DNA of 64,000 bases from assembly GCA_032358255.1 (NCBI GenBank), contig JAULBX010026829.1, positions 156,685 through 220,684 of the forward strand. Direction: 5' to 3'. Shown in pieces: positions 36,153 to 47,829 of this stretch. Under the pieces are notes generated by a model. That model was not told where the DNA came from. It made no database searches and was given only the letters and a program-made list of their open reading frames with translations. Positions within the stretch are counted from its first letter, which is position 1. Each line of letters begins with the position of its first letter. The position numbers were made by a program, and so were the translations under genes. This DNA comes from Heterotrichella gracilis. Its lineage: Eukaryota; Sar; Xanthophyceae; Tribonematales; Xanthonemataceae.

Positions 36153-37318
36153 GCATTCAACTGTGGCAGAGCAACTGTTAGTGTGCTAAATATATGTGGC
36201 TTTCATGCCTAACAGTTTGCCTTTGTTGTGAATGCTGACAGACAATGTCCTGGCAAATTGCTATTGGGGTTGCTATTGGTGTGGACCTTGCAGTGGCACA
36301 ATCAAGTGTTGACAAGCCATGCAACAGAACGTCGTCGAGGAGTTTTGTACCATACATAATGCACACATTTGCATTGTCAGGGGTTACAGTGGCAGCCATG
36401 TTTTGGGACATCATACGGTAATAGGTGTAATTTTATCTGTGGCATTGCATTTGATTGCTTGCAATACTGAGTGAAATTTTACATGCCGTGGATCTTTGGA
36501 TGGCAGCATCAAAGCATGCGCTAGCCTAGAGCATGCGCGAGCTTCAGGCACCCTGAGCCAAAGCGCACTGCTGTGCCACTATCAACCTGGCCAATGTGGT
36601 CAGTAATACGACGTTATCATCGTCGGTTGAATGACATGGTGTGTTTTCAAAGTAGGGCCAGTAATGAGTTGACCGTGACAGTTACTGTATTACTGTATTA
36701 GCCTTGCTCCCTCCCAGATTCATGCTTGGTCAGGTACAATGACCCCAGGTGCAGCGTATATGGACGTACAAGTGCAGGAAAATCAACAATGTTTTAAAAC
36801 CGCATCCTGCTGGAAAACAAACACTCTTCGGATGATATACTACGCATGCTAATTATTATCATGATGCTTGCTAGCTGCGATGCCAGGCCAGGATCAAAAG
36901 GGCCGAGCCAGTCCCTAAATATCCATTGAATGTATTGCGCTGGTACACACTCCAAAGCTTGGCGGGTTTATTTCTCGTGCTGGTGTCAGCACGGTGCCCC
37001 TTGAGAATATAAATGGAGCGTGCTGGGGAAACGTCGAGCCCTACGCACCTCTTAAACCAGCCATCCCTAACAAGCATCTGGTGTTGCTGCCATTTCCGCT
37101 CTGCTGCTCCAACAGACACTTTCGCCCCCCGGGCGACCTCTCTCCCCACTGGCCTCCATCATATCATCTACTGTACCCCTATACTAAAATGCAATTCTCA
37201 CATCATGTGGCGCGCCTCTGCACTCATTATGTGTAGTTCCCCAGATGGCACACGATGTGCGTACTTCTCCAATGACATCATACGGTGCGCTCGCCTCTGC
37301 CCCAGCGTTATACCGCGC
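36153..37318. other. Convergent 3' region, TXNDC9 and aldolase
   Basis: A 1.17-kb gap. TGTAA at 36426-36430 is a plausible TXNDC9 polyadenylation signal. A 92-codon minus-strand open frame (36871-37149) has no recognisable features and is not called. Confidence 0.4.
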
Positions 37319-39955
37319 TCAGTACGTGTAGTTCTCCACATGGAGGCTGTCCCCACGCACGTACTCGCGGTCCGCTCGCCCTAGGGTGGCCGCCCCGTTC
37401 TTGAGGGCCACGTCCAGGAACGCATTCTGCGCCGCCTCCTTGTTGCCCTCCTTGCCGCCCCAGGCCTTGAGCGCAGATGCTTGCAAGGCGCGGCCGAAGG
37501 AGAAGGAGAGGTACCATGGCCTGCACACAGCGCCACATGCAGGCTGCTCAGCAGGCGGCGATGCTCAGGTGCTTGCGCTATGCACAGCTCCACCAGCCAG
37601 CGCGCTACTCCACGAAGAACCCAGCAGTACCTTGCACTCAATGCATGGAGCCAGCGGTTGTTGAAGAGAATAAAAAGGACACGACAGCGGAACCGCCATT
37701 CCCATTGTGCACTTCTGCGCACTGCCCAGCGTGTTTATTGCATTCATGTTGTGTTGGCAATGGGCTCAGCCTCAGATTGGCCATGCGCAGCGTGCACCAA
37801 GTCCTGTGTGCTGCTCTGATGCAATGCAACCCCTGCCGCACGGGTATCTACATGCAGCCACCAGCTGAGGTGCATTCTTAATTTATCAGTGGACCACACA
37901 CAACCCGCACATCATCCCATACGCACCTCTGCGCCCTGTCGAGCGTGTTCATCGCGTTCAGGTTGGCAGTGGCCTCCGCCTCGGACTGGCCGCCCGATAG
38001 GAAGTGCACGCCCGGGACCGCGGGGGGCACCGTGCGCCTGAGCGCCCTGACTGTGTACTTGGCCACCACCTCGGGGTCCACGGGCTTTGCCTTGATGCCC
38101 GGGGTCACCATGTTGGGCTTGAGGAGGGTACCCTCAAGGAGCACGTGGTGGTCGCTCAGGGCCTGCATGGGACCACAGGGTAAAATGCTTCCGTTTCATT
38201 ATTTTGAAAAACTTGTGAAATTTTGGGAACTACAAAATGGAATAATATTTCTTGATACATCTAATGATGCTATTGCATTTTATAAACTCCAACAAAATCT
38301 ACAGGGAAAATGCCTCTACACATCCCTGGGAGCACCGGGGCGCAAGTACCCCGCCGCCATGCCAGCATTTGGCTGAGCAGGTGCCTCTAGGCATGCAAGC
38401 GACACAGCGCGGGTTGGTAATTACCACTGAAAGATGCAGTACAAGGTTGTAGGTTTGTATGCCAGCAAGCGGTCTTTACCTTGTACACCGCTGCCAGCAC
38501 GCGCTCAGTCACAGCTGCACACGTCTCAATGCTGTGGCTCCCATCTGTCAAAATCTCGGGCTCCACGATTGGCACCAGCCCGTTCTCTTGGCAGATCACC
38601 GCGTACCTAGCCAGGCACCAATGACAAACGTCAGCTATTGTTGTGCGAGAAACTGTGTTGTGCGTGCTTGTCTTGTCACAGCTCCTACCATAACCCCCGG
38701 AACAACCCCATGTTCACTCATGTAGCAATGCAGTGCCGGCCACTCCTCGGCCCAAATCCAGTGCAAAGTACCCAGGCTCAGCGCCATACCTTGCCAGACC
38801 ATAGGCGTTCTCATGGATGGCCAGCTCCGAAGGCGCGCTGTCACTGATCTTCAGCACAGCGCGCCACTTTGCAAACCTTGCGCCTGCCTGGTAGTACTTT
38901 GCACAGCGCGCACCCAGGCCGTCGAGCCCCTGCATTACCAATGGTGTAACTTGGTCACGTGGTTTGTCCTGGTTACTAAAGGGCCCTGCCATTCTATACA
39001 TTTGGAGATGGAACTACCAAGACACAGCTGTTTGTCCAAGCTGTGCAAGGTGACTGCTAGTCTGGCTGTACTGAGTGAAAAATCATGGGATTAACCAAAA
39101 TAATATCACAATGCAGGCTAGAGCGCGCCCATAAGCATGTTGCAGTACACAGGGAAATGCAATGGTATGTGCAGCATACCTGGGTCGTGGTCTCCCCGTC
39201 AGTGCCAGGGAGGATGACCACTCCGGTGTCAACCTTTATGCCTGGCACAATGCCCCTGCTGGTGAGGAGTTCGACCATCGGGGTGCCATCTGCTGCCTTC
39301 TGGTACAAGGTCTCCTCAAACAGAATCTGAAGCAAACCAGTGGTGACCGTTCAAATTGTAGATTCCCTAAAAAACCGGGTTCTCGTGCAGGAATACAGAC
39401 TGGTTGCTATTGAACTAGGAAATTAAGATAGAGCATGGCCATGCCTCAGTCACAGTCAACCAGTTTTTCCACTTACCACACCACTGATGTACTTCTCCAC
39501 CGCTGGAGCAGTGAACAGGAACTCACGAAGGAACCGCCTGTTGGGCTCAGTGTTTTCAACTCCAATGCTGGAAAGCTGCATTGCGGGTCCCCACATGCCC
39601 AGTTAGTCAGTAGCTTCCACATGAGACTGCTCTCATCGACCCAATGGGCACGATACTTGTTCCAACGAGTGTTATATGCTCAAGTCACTGGCACTAGGTA
39701 TATTCACACGGCCCCACAGTAGTTGATGCTGGCTAGTACACACGGCTTCAGCCTGTCACGCTATTGGACTATTGGACCGACACAGATATAGTATGATATC
39801 TAGCACAGTAGTAACAGCAACAGCTGACTCACCCGCTTGCCTATCGTGCCGGTGCTTTCGTCTGCTGCCAGTATTCCCTTTCCAGGGCTTGTGATCTGCT
39901 TGGCAGTCTGGATAAGCTCCTCAGCATACTTGTTCTCAAATGCATTCCCGGACAT
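37319..39955 (-). CDS. FBA: Fructose-bisphosphate aldolase, class I
   Basis: The enzyme cleaves fructose-1,6-bisphosphate to two triose phosphates by Schiff-base chemistry. Exons are 39955-39833, about 39577-39478, 39328-39181, 38931-38790, 38608-38479, 38163-37927 and 37521-37319. From the Met of [20 protein letters not shown] the protein resembles the plant cytosolic type. Blocks visible: [92 protein letters not shown] (Schiff-base Lys), [13 protein letters not shown] and [13 protein letters not shown]. It ends in Tyr (HVENYTY), as class I aldolases do. An upstream exon could extend the N terminus in frame (see finding). The intron between the last two exons holds a decayed exon copy. Confidence 0.95.
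37712..37795 (-). repeat. Decayed exon copy in the last aldolase intron
   Basis: About 75 bp resemble the end of exon 38163-37927: the minus strand reads [12 protein letters not shown] where the exon has [12 protein letters not shown], and the upstream part matches in a shifted frame. It lies about 210 bp downstream of the coding copy. Confidence 0.8.
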
Positions 39956-40072
39956 CTTGCCTAGCTACGACACAGACCATACCAGGACGTCATTAAACAT
40001 AGAGTCACAAGCCCAATAAATACTTTAAAGTGCTTATCGAAACGCGAGAACCCTCGCCAACAGGTAACTCAC

Positions 40073-40243
40073 CTGGTATGTAGAAATGCTGGTCTCGTTG
40101 CAAGTGCGATGCTCCTCCCAGTAAGCAGCGCCGCAAGGAAAGATAGACAGGACGGGTAGAGACAGTAACAGGCTGACCACAATGTGCAATGTTCGCAAAA
40201 GCATTGACACTCTATGGCGCACGTCTAGCAGTTCTGGAAACAT
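40073..40243 (-). CDS. Possible 5' exon of aldolase, in-frame N-terminal extension
   Basis: A 171-nt open stretch begins at an ATG (40243) and ends in a strong donor CAG|GTGAGT. Joined to the acceptor GTCGTAG at 39965 it reads ...STYQLGK then the usual MSGNAF start, in frame. It encodes a hydrophobic segment (LHIVVSLLLSLPVLSIFPCG). It may be a 5' UTR exon that is open by chance, or a membrane-targeting form. Confidence 0.35.
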
Positions 40244-41129
40244 ATCTGCACATTGCAATGCTGTCGACACAACCTTGATCAGACCTGATCAGAGTTGATC
40301 AGACCCTCGAGTGATCAGATTGAGTCTGGGGGAAAATATTGAAAAATAATATGAATTAAGTATACAAACAAATATGTGGCTTTTCAGGGAGATCAACTTT
40401 TACCTAGGCTGCTTTCCCCCTGAAATAGAGCACCTGAACAATGCTGGAAACAGCCAAAGAGTCTGATTGTGGGGACATGGCAGGGTACATGGCCTGCCAG
40501 GTGACGCAACATCCCCGCCATCCTCCAACCATTGCTTGCTTGCTTCCGCCTGCATCGAAACCCACATACTGCTGCATAACAATTGCATCCCCCAGAAAAC
40601 CCCTCACTGCCGCAAACCAACTCCCCAGCCTGCACAATCCCTGCCACAACCCTGACCATCCTTCCACCCTCACACGCCAAGACCCCACTGGTGGTGGTCG
40701 TTGACAATGGTTCCACCCGTGTCAGCCTTCGCCACAGAAACGGGTTTGTGACAGACTCATACCAGCTCCTGGACTGACATTTGACAGTGGCATATAATTT
40801 TTGTTGGGTGTGCAGTAAAAGTATCGTCAGCCTTTGCTAGAAGAAAAAGAAGAAGAATATATGAAACGGGGTTTTGCTACCGCCTCACTTCAGCCCCTCG
40901 CGGCGTCGTACAGTCCCAACCTTGTTTAACAAAAAACTGCTTGAGCAGCTCCTTCGTATTGGTCCCCAATGCTGCTAAATAATCATTGATAAAACCCCGG
41001 CAGCACACCTCTCGCAAGAGCAAATCCAAGTGTGTGCACATCCCTCATGCCTGCTTGAAGAGCAACCCCGCGCCTGCACACATGCTGCCTGCCTGCTTGA
41101 CCAGCACATCCGATGCCTGCACACCTGCT
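40244..41129. other. Intergenic region, aldolase 5' side and AAE13 3' side
   Basis: The region holds the upstream sequence of aldolase and the AAE13 3' UTR. Decayed copies of the AAE13 3' end (ACTGCTTGAGCAGCTCCTTC at about 40937; GCCTGCTTGA blocks at 41045-41130) are present. An open frame at 40393-40716 has no recognised motif. Confidence 0.4.
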
Positions 41130-41165
41130 TCATGCCTGCTTGAGGAAGACCTGCTTGAGCAGCTC
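40935..41165 (-). repeat. Copies of the AAE13 coding end in its 3' UTR
   Basis: CTGCTTGAGCAGCTCCTTC, which encodes KELLKQ in the last exon (about 41150-41168), recurs near 40938. GCCTGCTTGA-containing units (the LKQA stop region) recur at about 41049, 41091 and 41134, mixed with CGCCTGCACACATGCTGCC-like spacers. Confidence 0.65.
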
Positions 41166-44100
41166 CTTCTTGTTGATCTTGCCCATGGCGTTGCGGGGGA
41201 TAGGGTCCAGTATGGCCACCTGCTTGGGCAGCTGGTAGGGGGCCAGGCTGGAAGCTGCCCACCGCCGCAGCTCGCCCACCTCAAGAGGTTGGGAGGGGTC
41301 CTTCAGGGCCATCACCACCGCGATGGTCTGCAAGGGGGGTGGATGGGGGATGGGGGAGGAGGTTGAGAGGCTTGCAATGCAGGGGAGGACCGTTACGAAT
41401 CTGTAACTCTGGCTGTATTGCTGGATCGCATGCACATCAATGATGGGATGACATATCATCATTTTCATCCCATCTAACCCGCATGCATTGGTAGAAAACC
41501 ATTTCGAACGACCATCGCATGTCCCCAACTCCTAGTTAGCGCAGACATGCACTGCCGCCGCCACAATCGCCATTGTCAACCACACTAGGGCTCCACCTCA
41601 AACCCTACAGCGGCGCAGGCCCCTCCCCACATACCTGACCGTATGCCTCATCCGGCACGCCCAGCACCGCGCATTCGCGCACATTTGGGTGCTCCAGGAG
41701 CACATTTTCGATGTCCAGCGCCGATATTTTGTACCCTCCGTGCTTGATGATGTCCACGCTGCTCCTGCCCTGAGTCTTCCAGTAGGGCGGGCTGCCCTCA
41801 AGCACAACAGTGTCACCTGCAGGAAAAAATTGAATTATTACTGACAGTTTTAGCAAATTGAGGTTGGGACCAGGAGAATGCTGATAACTAAATCCAGTAC
41901 AAATTAGGGTGGGTTGCCAGCACAACAGTGTCCCCTGCAGGGAGGCAATGGGGATGGGATTGGGGGGGTGCAAGAACACACGGATTTGGATGGCAGCCGT
42001 CAAGCACCACAGTGTTATCCACAGGATGAAATTTCAATCCTTGTCTCCTGCAGGGGCCATTGGGGATGCGCCAGTTTGGGGATGCGTGCCAGAAACATGT
42101 CGAGGCCTTCCAAGTGTGCACAAATCCCCACTCCTCCACAGCACACTACAACAACACAGCACCACCCACCGGTCTTGAAGTATCCATCCTCGGTAAATGA
42201 CTCCGCTGTTGCCTCAGGTTTCCGCCAGTACTCCTTGAATAACGTCTTGCCCTTGACAAGCAGCTCGCCTGTGCACCAAGAGTTTGCATTGTTGACAGAT
42301 TTTTGGAGATGGCACCTCATGGCTGGCACCATTTTGTGAAGAGCGGGGTGCATGCATACCAATAATGGGTGCTGTTACCACATGCATTGCCACCTTGGAA
42401 AAACATGCAGTATCAAGAGCGAAAAGTTTCCAAGCGAGCATCATCAGCTTATGCCAAATCAAATGGTCAAGCCCAAAACACTAGTTATCAGCAAGTGTGC
42501 GCAGCTCACCAGGTCCTGCCGGCTCCTCCCCTGCCACCTTGACTTCCACCCCTGGCAGAGGCAGACCCACCGACCCCGGCCTGCGTTCCCCTAGGTAAGG
42601 GTTTGACAGGGCCATGCCAATCTCCGTCATCCCATACCGCTCGAGCAGCTTGGTCCCTGGGGCAGAGGCATTGGGAATGGCAAATCATTTTTTTCTACAA
42701 AAGTGATTTTTCCTGGTCACTTGCATACTTAAGAGTTGACATTTCTTTAAAAAGGCCCGCCCAGCGAGTGCTGGGTGGCAAAAGCTGTGCAAGTGTGACT
42801 GAGCATCTAGCTACACTTTTGTAATGCCTGGCACTGCCGTAATTTGGTCGATCACATGGATTGCACCCAATTGCTCATGCAAATGCTTTCCACATACGCG
42901 CGCACATGCACATGCACATGCACACGCCAGCAACATGCACATGCGGCATGGCCACACACATGCACATGCCCCCCTCCACCCACCCGACAACTCCTCCCAG
43001 CTGTTCATGATGGTGATGGGGCAGGCAGCTGAGCCGCTGATGGTCAGGCGCAGGCGACTGGCCGCATCCCTGCACGCACACAGGGGTTGGGGTGACGATG
43101 CGCGCTGCTTTCAAGCATGGAAAGCCCACTTGATGTATGGCACATCTCGACTTCGTGCACTAAACAGCTTCCACCCCATGCAAAACCCCATGCAGATGCC
43201 ACAGGCGCCATCATGCACTCAATGCGCCCCACCCGCCCACCACCCACCTGGCTTTCTGCTGCTGGTCTGGTGCCATGCCCTGGTAGCGTGTGAGCAGGAA
43301 GGAATACATGGTGGGCACACCCATGAACAGGGTGATGGGGTCATCGCCACGCTGCAAGGGGGGGAGGGAGAAGGGGAGTATCAGCACCTTTGGTGAAGGG
43401 GATGGATTTACATGGGGGCCTATCACAACAACTGGCTGCCCTGCCCAACAACACAGTCTGCTCTCATCCCACATCCCTAGCTTCCACAAATGCCTGCTCC
43501 CCCAGCAACAACCTGTGCCAGACCTCCGCCAGACCGAAGCTGGACACAACCCCACCCACCCGTGCTGCCCTCCACCACCCCAGTCCCCAAATCCCAAGAT
43601 CACGTTCCCATGCCTACAATCACACCCCACATTCCCCATCACACACATGCCCCAACCTACATCCCCCATCCCCACCCCGCCACCCACCTGCAACCTGCGC
43701 CAGACCTCCGCTGGGCTGAAGCTGGGCAGGAACTCCACACACACCCTTGCCAGCCTACAGGACCTCCGCTGATCTCCACCACCCAAACCCACCACTCCCA
43801 AAACCGCATCCCCATGCCTAAAACAAACCCCGCACTCCCCTAAAACCGCATCGCCGAGCCAACCCCCACCTGCAACCTGCGCCAGACCTCCGCCGGGCTA
43901 AAGCTGGGCAAAAACTCCACACACGCCCCCGAGGCATGCGCACAATGCAGCGCATTGACTATGCCGTGCACGTGGTGGAGGGGCAGTGGGTGCAGGATGC
44001 GGTCATCCTCCGACCACTGCCATGCCTGCTGCAGGGCTGAGATCTGTGCCCCGATGCTGCCGTGAGTGTGCAGGGCGCCTGCGGCAATGGGACGGAGGTG

Positions 44101-45688
44101 GTGAGAAGTGGTGGTGATGCTGTGGTGGTGGCGAGGCCCTTTGTGGCAGGGGCATACTACACTCCATTCGCACCCCATGTTATGCGCGCAGTTTCAGTGC
44201 TGCACATTGCTGCCATGCGGCGGTAGTGGTGGTGGCGCTTTTGCTGCTCGGAGAACCATTTGTGCTCAGCAATGCATTGCAGATGCACCCAGCCTGTATC
44301 CTTGTGTATGCATTTCATATGCAAATGGTCCCGCCATGCCCGCCCACAGCTGCCTGCTGAGAATGGAACATGCCGCTGTGCAATTGCACATTTTTCACTA
44401 GGGGACCAGGAACATGCCCCCCCCAAGTCCATGCTGTTCTTCATCCATCGCAAATGATTTGTTTTGGCATCTTCTAATCATTAACTCATTCATTGCAGCG
44501 CAGCCGTAGGTGCCCCCACCTTTAGGCTTCCCAGTGGTGCCGCTGGTGTAGATGATGAGGCACCCGGTGCCGTCATCCACCCCTGCCAGCCTGGACGACA
44601 CCTCAGCATGCATCCCCTCCTGCCGCCCCACATCCCCATCTGCCTCCCGCTCATCCAGCACGTACAGGTGCGCCTTGGCGGCGCGTGCCAGCGGTGTCAT
44701 CTGCTCCACCCTGTCTGCGCTGCACATGACGGTGGACACCCCCGCGTCCTCCAGCACGTATTCTAACTCCCTGGGGAATGCGGAGCAGCCATTGGTTGGA
44801 GTCAGACCTCGAGACCGTGGGGGGAAAGGGAGAAAAAGGGGGCACTGCACGATGGGTCAGGCGGCGCATCTTGCAAGGTGCGTCAGGAACGGTGGCCACC
44901 TCACTGGCCAGCCGAGCTCGGTGCCCCATGTGACAGACACGTAGTCCCTAAACCTTAAATCAAGGTGGCGATGGCGGTGCTGGGTTGGTAATGGTGGTGG
45001 TGGTGGTGGGCCAGTGTGGGCGTACCTCGCAGGGTGCGAGAGGCACAGCGGCACTGCCACATCCCCCGCCAGCCAGGTGCCCCACGTGGCAGACACATAG
45101 TCTGGCCCGGGGGGCGCCATGATGGCCACTCGGTTGCCCACTGTGGGCCTGGGGCCGCTGGGCCTGGGTGTCAGGTGGTGCAGGGCGTCGCTGTGGCGCA
45201 GGGAGGTGCCCAGGAGCTGCCCATAGCTGGGTGGGAGACAGGGAAAAGGGCGTGAAAGAACAGGTGGAAGGAGGGAGATCTGGTGGTGGGTGGAGCTTTG
45301 AACCAGGAAAAACAGGTATCAAAGTGTTATGGCACAAGCCACGAATAGGATGCTACAGCTGTTGCGAAGCTCTGTGTGGAAGTAGCCATCCAGACTCTGC
45401 CAGGTTTGCTAGGACCGTGGTGAGTCATTGTGCATGCATATGCTTCCCCGCCATCAAAAAAGCACATCCAGGATCTGGCGTGGATCAAGGTCGACAAGTC
45501 AACACTGAGTTCCCATACGAGGTTACAAAATGGATAGCCGCGGTCCACGCTTCGATGGGTTGCTGGTTGCCTCCAGGTCACTTTTATCCCCTGCGGCGCC
45601 GGGGTTTGTCATACCTGTATCGCTTGCCCTCGGGCGCGACAGCCGCCACGCGTTTCAGGTATTTGGTTGCAGTCTTGAGGACCTCCAT
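41130..45688 (-). CDS. AAE13: Malonyl-CoA synthetase (acyl-activating enzyme 13 / ACSF3 type)
   Basis: The enzyme makes malonyl-CoA from malonate, CoA and ATP; in plants it detoxifies malonate and supplies mitochondrial fatty-acid synthesis. Ten exons (45688-45615, 45226-45026, 44770-44520, 44078-43870, 43351-43248, 43069-42984, 42656-42510, 42268-42170, 41816-41635, 41327-41130) total 1551 nt, 516 residues. It starts [11 protein letters not shown] and KRYSYGQL, like plant AAE13. Adenylation motifs follow in order: [13 protein letters not shown] (P-loop), [94 protein letters not shown] and [15 protein letters not shown] with the catalytic Lys. No peroxisomal SKL end. Several introns hold exon-edge copies. 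Confidence 0.95.
41800..42025 (-). repeat. Three copies of acceptor plus GDTVVL exon start
   Basis: On the minus strand CTGCAG|GTGACACTGTTGTGCTTG starts the exon at 41816. Upstream copies start near 41934 (CTGCAG|GGGACACTGTTGTGCTGG) and 42018 (CCACAG|.ATAACACTGTGGTGCTTG). Confidence 0.88.
42885..42970. repeat. CACATG simple-sequence repeat
   Basis: Imperfect (CACATG)n with CACACG variants fills part of the intron between 42984 and 42656. Confidence 0.8.
43500..43945 (-). repeat. Three 182-bp spaced copies of the [16 protein letters not shown] exon end
   Basis: CTGCAACCTGCGCCAGACCTCC begins at 43870 (coding) and 43688, with a decayed copy at about 43506, all 182 bp apart. The second copy still encodes [17 protein letters not shown] on the minus strand followed by GTGGGT. 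Both extra copies lie in the downstream intron. Confidence 0.93.
44857..45110 (-). repeat. Duplicated [13 protein letters not shown] exon end
   Basis: The end of exon 45226-45026 is matched by 44865-44945, where the minus strand reads [14 protein letters not shown] and THLARC. The copy is followed by CCCTAAACCTTAAA at its upstream edge. Confidence 0.88.
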
Positions 45689-46210
45689 GGCTGACGGGCG
45701 TTATAACAGGTTCACAGGTTGAGACTAGGGTTTAGGGTCCTTGCAGGATCAAGTCATTGCGCCCAGCAGCTGTCATGGTTGCCACAGGTAGTCACAGCTG
45801 GTACATGGGGGTTTAAATCACTGACATCTTCGCTAGTCAAGGTGTGGGTGTTGCTTAAGTTGACCAAGAAAGCTGCAGGAAGCATGCATGTTGCAAAGCT
45901 TGTTTGGGGTGGGCCTAGCTTTAGCATATGCCACGTGTCTGGTGAGGCTGCCATGTGTCCATCGATGGCGTCCCCTATCCATTACCGCCACGGAAAGTTG
46001 GCTGCGGTACCATATATCAAGCACAGCAAGGCCTGTAAGTTGCTACAAACACCTCTCGTACTTGCCAAAATACAGCTACATACTTTGTCATTGCCCAAGT
46101 TGCTGCTCAGGTGTACATCCACTCGCCCACAAAGCTTGCAACCTGTTGCACCAAACTTGGCATCGTATCGCCCCTAAACACTACTACCTCGCTAGCACCC
46201 ATCAGCCACG
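45689..46210. promoter_or_regulatory. Bidirectional upstream region, AAE13 and SUFC
   Basis: A 522-bp gap between divergent start codons. A TTTAGGG-type sequence (CTAGGGTTTAGGGTCC, about 45725-45740) lies just upstream of AAE13. No clear TATA box. Confidence 0.4.
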
Positions 46211-47829
46211 ATGCAGGCCAAATTATGTGGCACTGGTTGCCGTAGTACAGGCAAAGTGCATCATGCCCGGCCTGCTGGGCTGCGTGCTCGGAGTAGCGCC
46301 CGTGTGTGCACAGCTGCAGCAGGCGATGTGCTGCTGGAAGTTAAAGGCTTGAAAGCAAAGGTAGCAGCCACTGGGGAGCAAATACTCAAGGGAGTGAACC
46401 TGACAGTAAGGGAGGGAGAGGTCCACGCCATCATGGGCAAGAACGGGTCGGGGAAGAGCACACTCTCCAAGGTCCTGGTGGGCCACCCAGACTACGAGGT
46501 GACTGCTGGCACTGCCACCTACAAGGGCCAGGACCTGTTTGCGTTGGCGCCAGAGCAGAGGTCACACGCTGGGCTGTTCCTGAGCTTCCAGTCCCCGGTT
46601 GAGATCCCGGGGGTCAGCAACTCGGACTTCCTACGGGTGGCCTGCAACGCCAGGAGGAAGGCGCTGGGCAAGGAGGAGCTTGACCCACTGGAGTTCTATG
46701 GCTACCTGCAGCCCAAGGTTAACCCTAAACCCTGAACCCTGAACCCTATACAGCAGAGAGATTGGATCCATTTGAGTTTCATGGGTACCTGCACGGCACT
46801 GCAGCCCAAAAGAAAGCCAGCGATTGTCAGACTAGTACTGGCAACTGTGTACAGGCACTCGCCAAGGCCTGTTGTCAGACTAGCTCTTGCAAGTGTGCAC
46901 AAGCAGTAGCAAAGGGCCTCTTGCACTATCATGCCAACAAGGCAGCTGACAAGTTGGTGTGCACCCCACTTGCAGCTCCAGGCGCTGAACATGGCACCGG
47001 AGTTCCTGAACCGCAACGTGAACGAGGGCTTCTCGGGAGGCGAAAAGAAGCGCAACGAGATCCTGCAACTGGCAGTGCTGGAGGTGAGGCTGTTTTGCTT
47101 GAGCCCGCATCCCGCGGGCCAATTCCCAACTTTTTCATGCACAGTTGGTACAACTACTGCCTGTGCATAGGGGCTGGGGCACGATTTGCAGCCCTGATTC
47201 CAAAACAACTGTACTCAACCATGCATGTGGCGACACACAGGCTGAGCTCTCCATCCTGGACGAGATTGACTCCGGGCTGGATATCGATGCCCTGCGGGAC
47301 GTGGCCAGTGCAGTGAATGGGCTGAAGCGCCCAGAGACAGCCACCGTCATGGTGACGCACTACAAGGTGAGCTAGCCTGGCTTGTTTCATAGAACAGCAC
47401 CAATGTTAATAGAGGCCCCGCCTCTGTAGCCGTGGAGGTGGCACAGCACAGCACAGCACAGCACCGACTTGGCACTGTTCCAACATTTCAAGTCATTGAC
47501 AGCACCTATGAGGGCGCTGCATGTGTTGGCATGCAGCCTTCCATGCAAGCAGCTGACTTTCATGGTTGTGGTTATGGCCACCCCCGTATATGAAGAGTCT
47601 CTGGTGTAGCCCTGCTCATGCCAACAAACAAACAAACCCAACAACCAGAATGGCATTCCCAGCCCGGAAATTCTCATGCTGGCTGTGTGTTGTGCTGCAG
47701 AGGCTCTTGGACTTGATAAAGCCGGACTTCGTGCACATCATGCAGTCGGGGGAGATTGTCACCACCGGTGACATGTCACTGGTTGACCGCCTGGAGCTGG
47801 AGGGCTATGCCACGCTGCAATCAGCCTAA
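46211..47829 (+). CDS. SUFC: SUFC, plastid Fe-S cluster assembly ABC ATPase
   Basis: SUFC is the soluble ATPase of the SUFBCD scaffold that builds Fe-S clusters in the plastid stroma. Four exons (46211-46717, 46976-47083, 47241-47366, 47701-47829) give 870 nt, 289 residues. About 45 basic/Ala/Ser-rich residues (STGKVHHARPAGLRARSSAR) form a likely transit peptide. Then come LLEVKGLKAKV, Walker A (GKNGSGKST), the Q-loop region LFLSFQSPVEIPGVSN, the signature NEGFSGGEKKRNEILQL, Walker B with D-loop (LSILDEIDSGLDIDALRD), the H-loop (VMVTHYK), and the family end IKPDFVHIMQSGEIVTTGD. No transmembrane segment, as expected. The first donor is the unusual AAG|GTTAACC, immediately followed by telomere-like sequence. 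Confidence 0.97.
46670..46815 (+). repeat. Decayed copy of the SUFC exon 1 end
   Basis: Exon 1 ends GAGCTTGACCCACTGGAGTT...CTGCAGCCCAAG (to 46717). At 46757-46812 a copy reads DPFEFHGYL and ...GCAGCCCAAAAG, with an 8-bp insertion. CCCTAAACCCTGAACCCTGAACCC separates the two. Confidence 0.85.

Noticed and set aside
36871-37149. A 92-codon minus-strand open frame downstream of aldolase
   Set aside because: No motif and in the convergent 3' region; likely chance.
40393-40716. Minus-strand open frames upstream of aldolase
   Set aside because: Overlapping frames on both strands, no recognised domain, no supporting splice sites.
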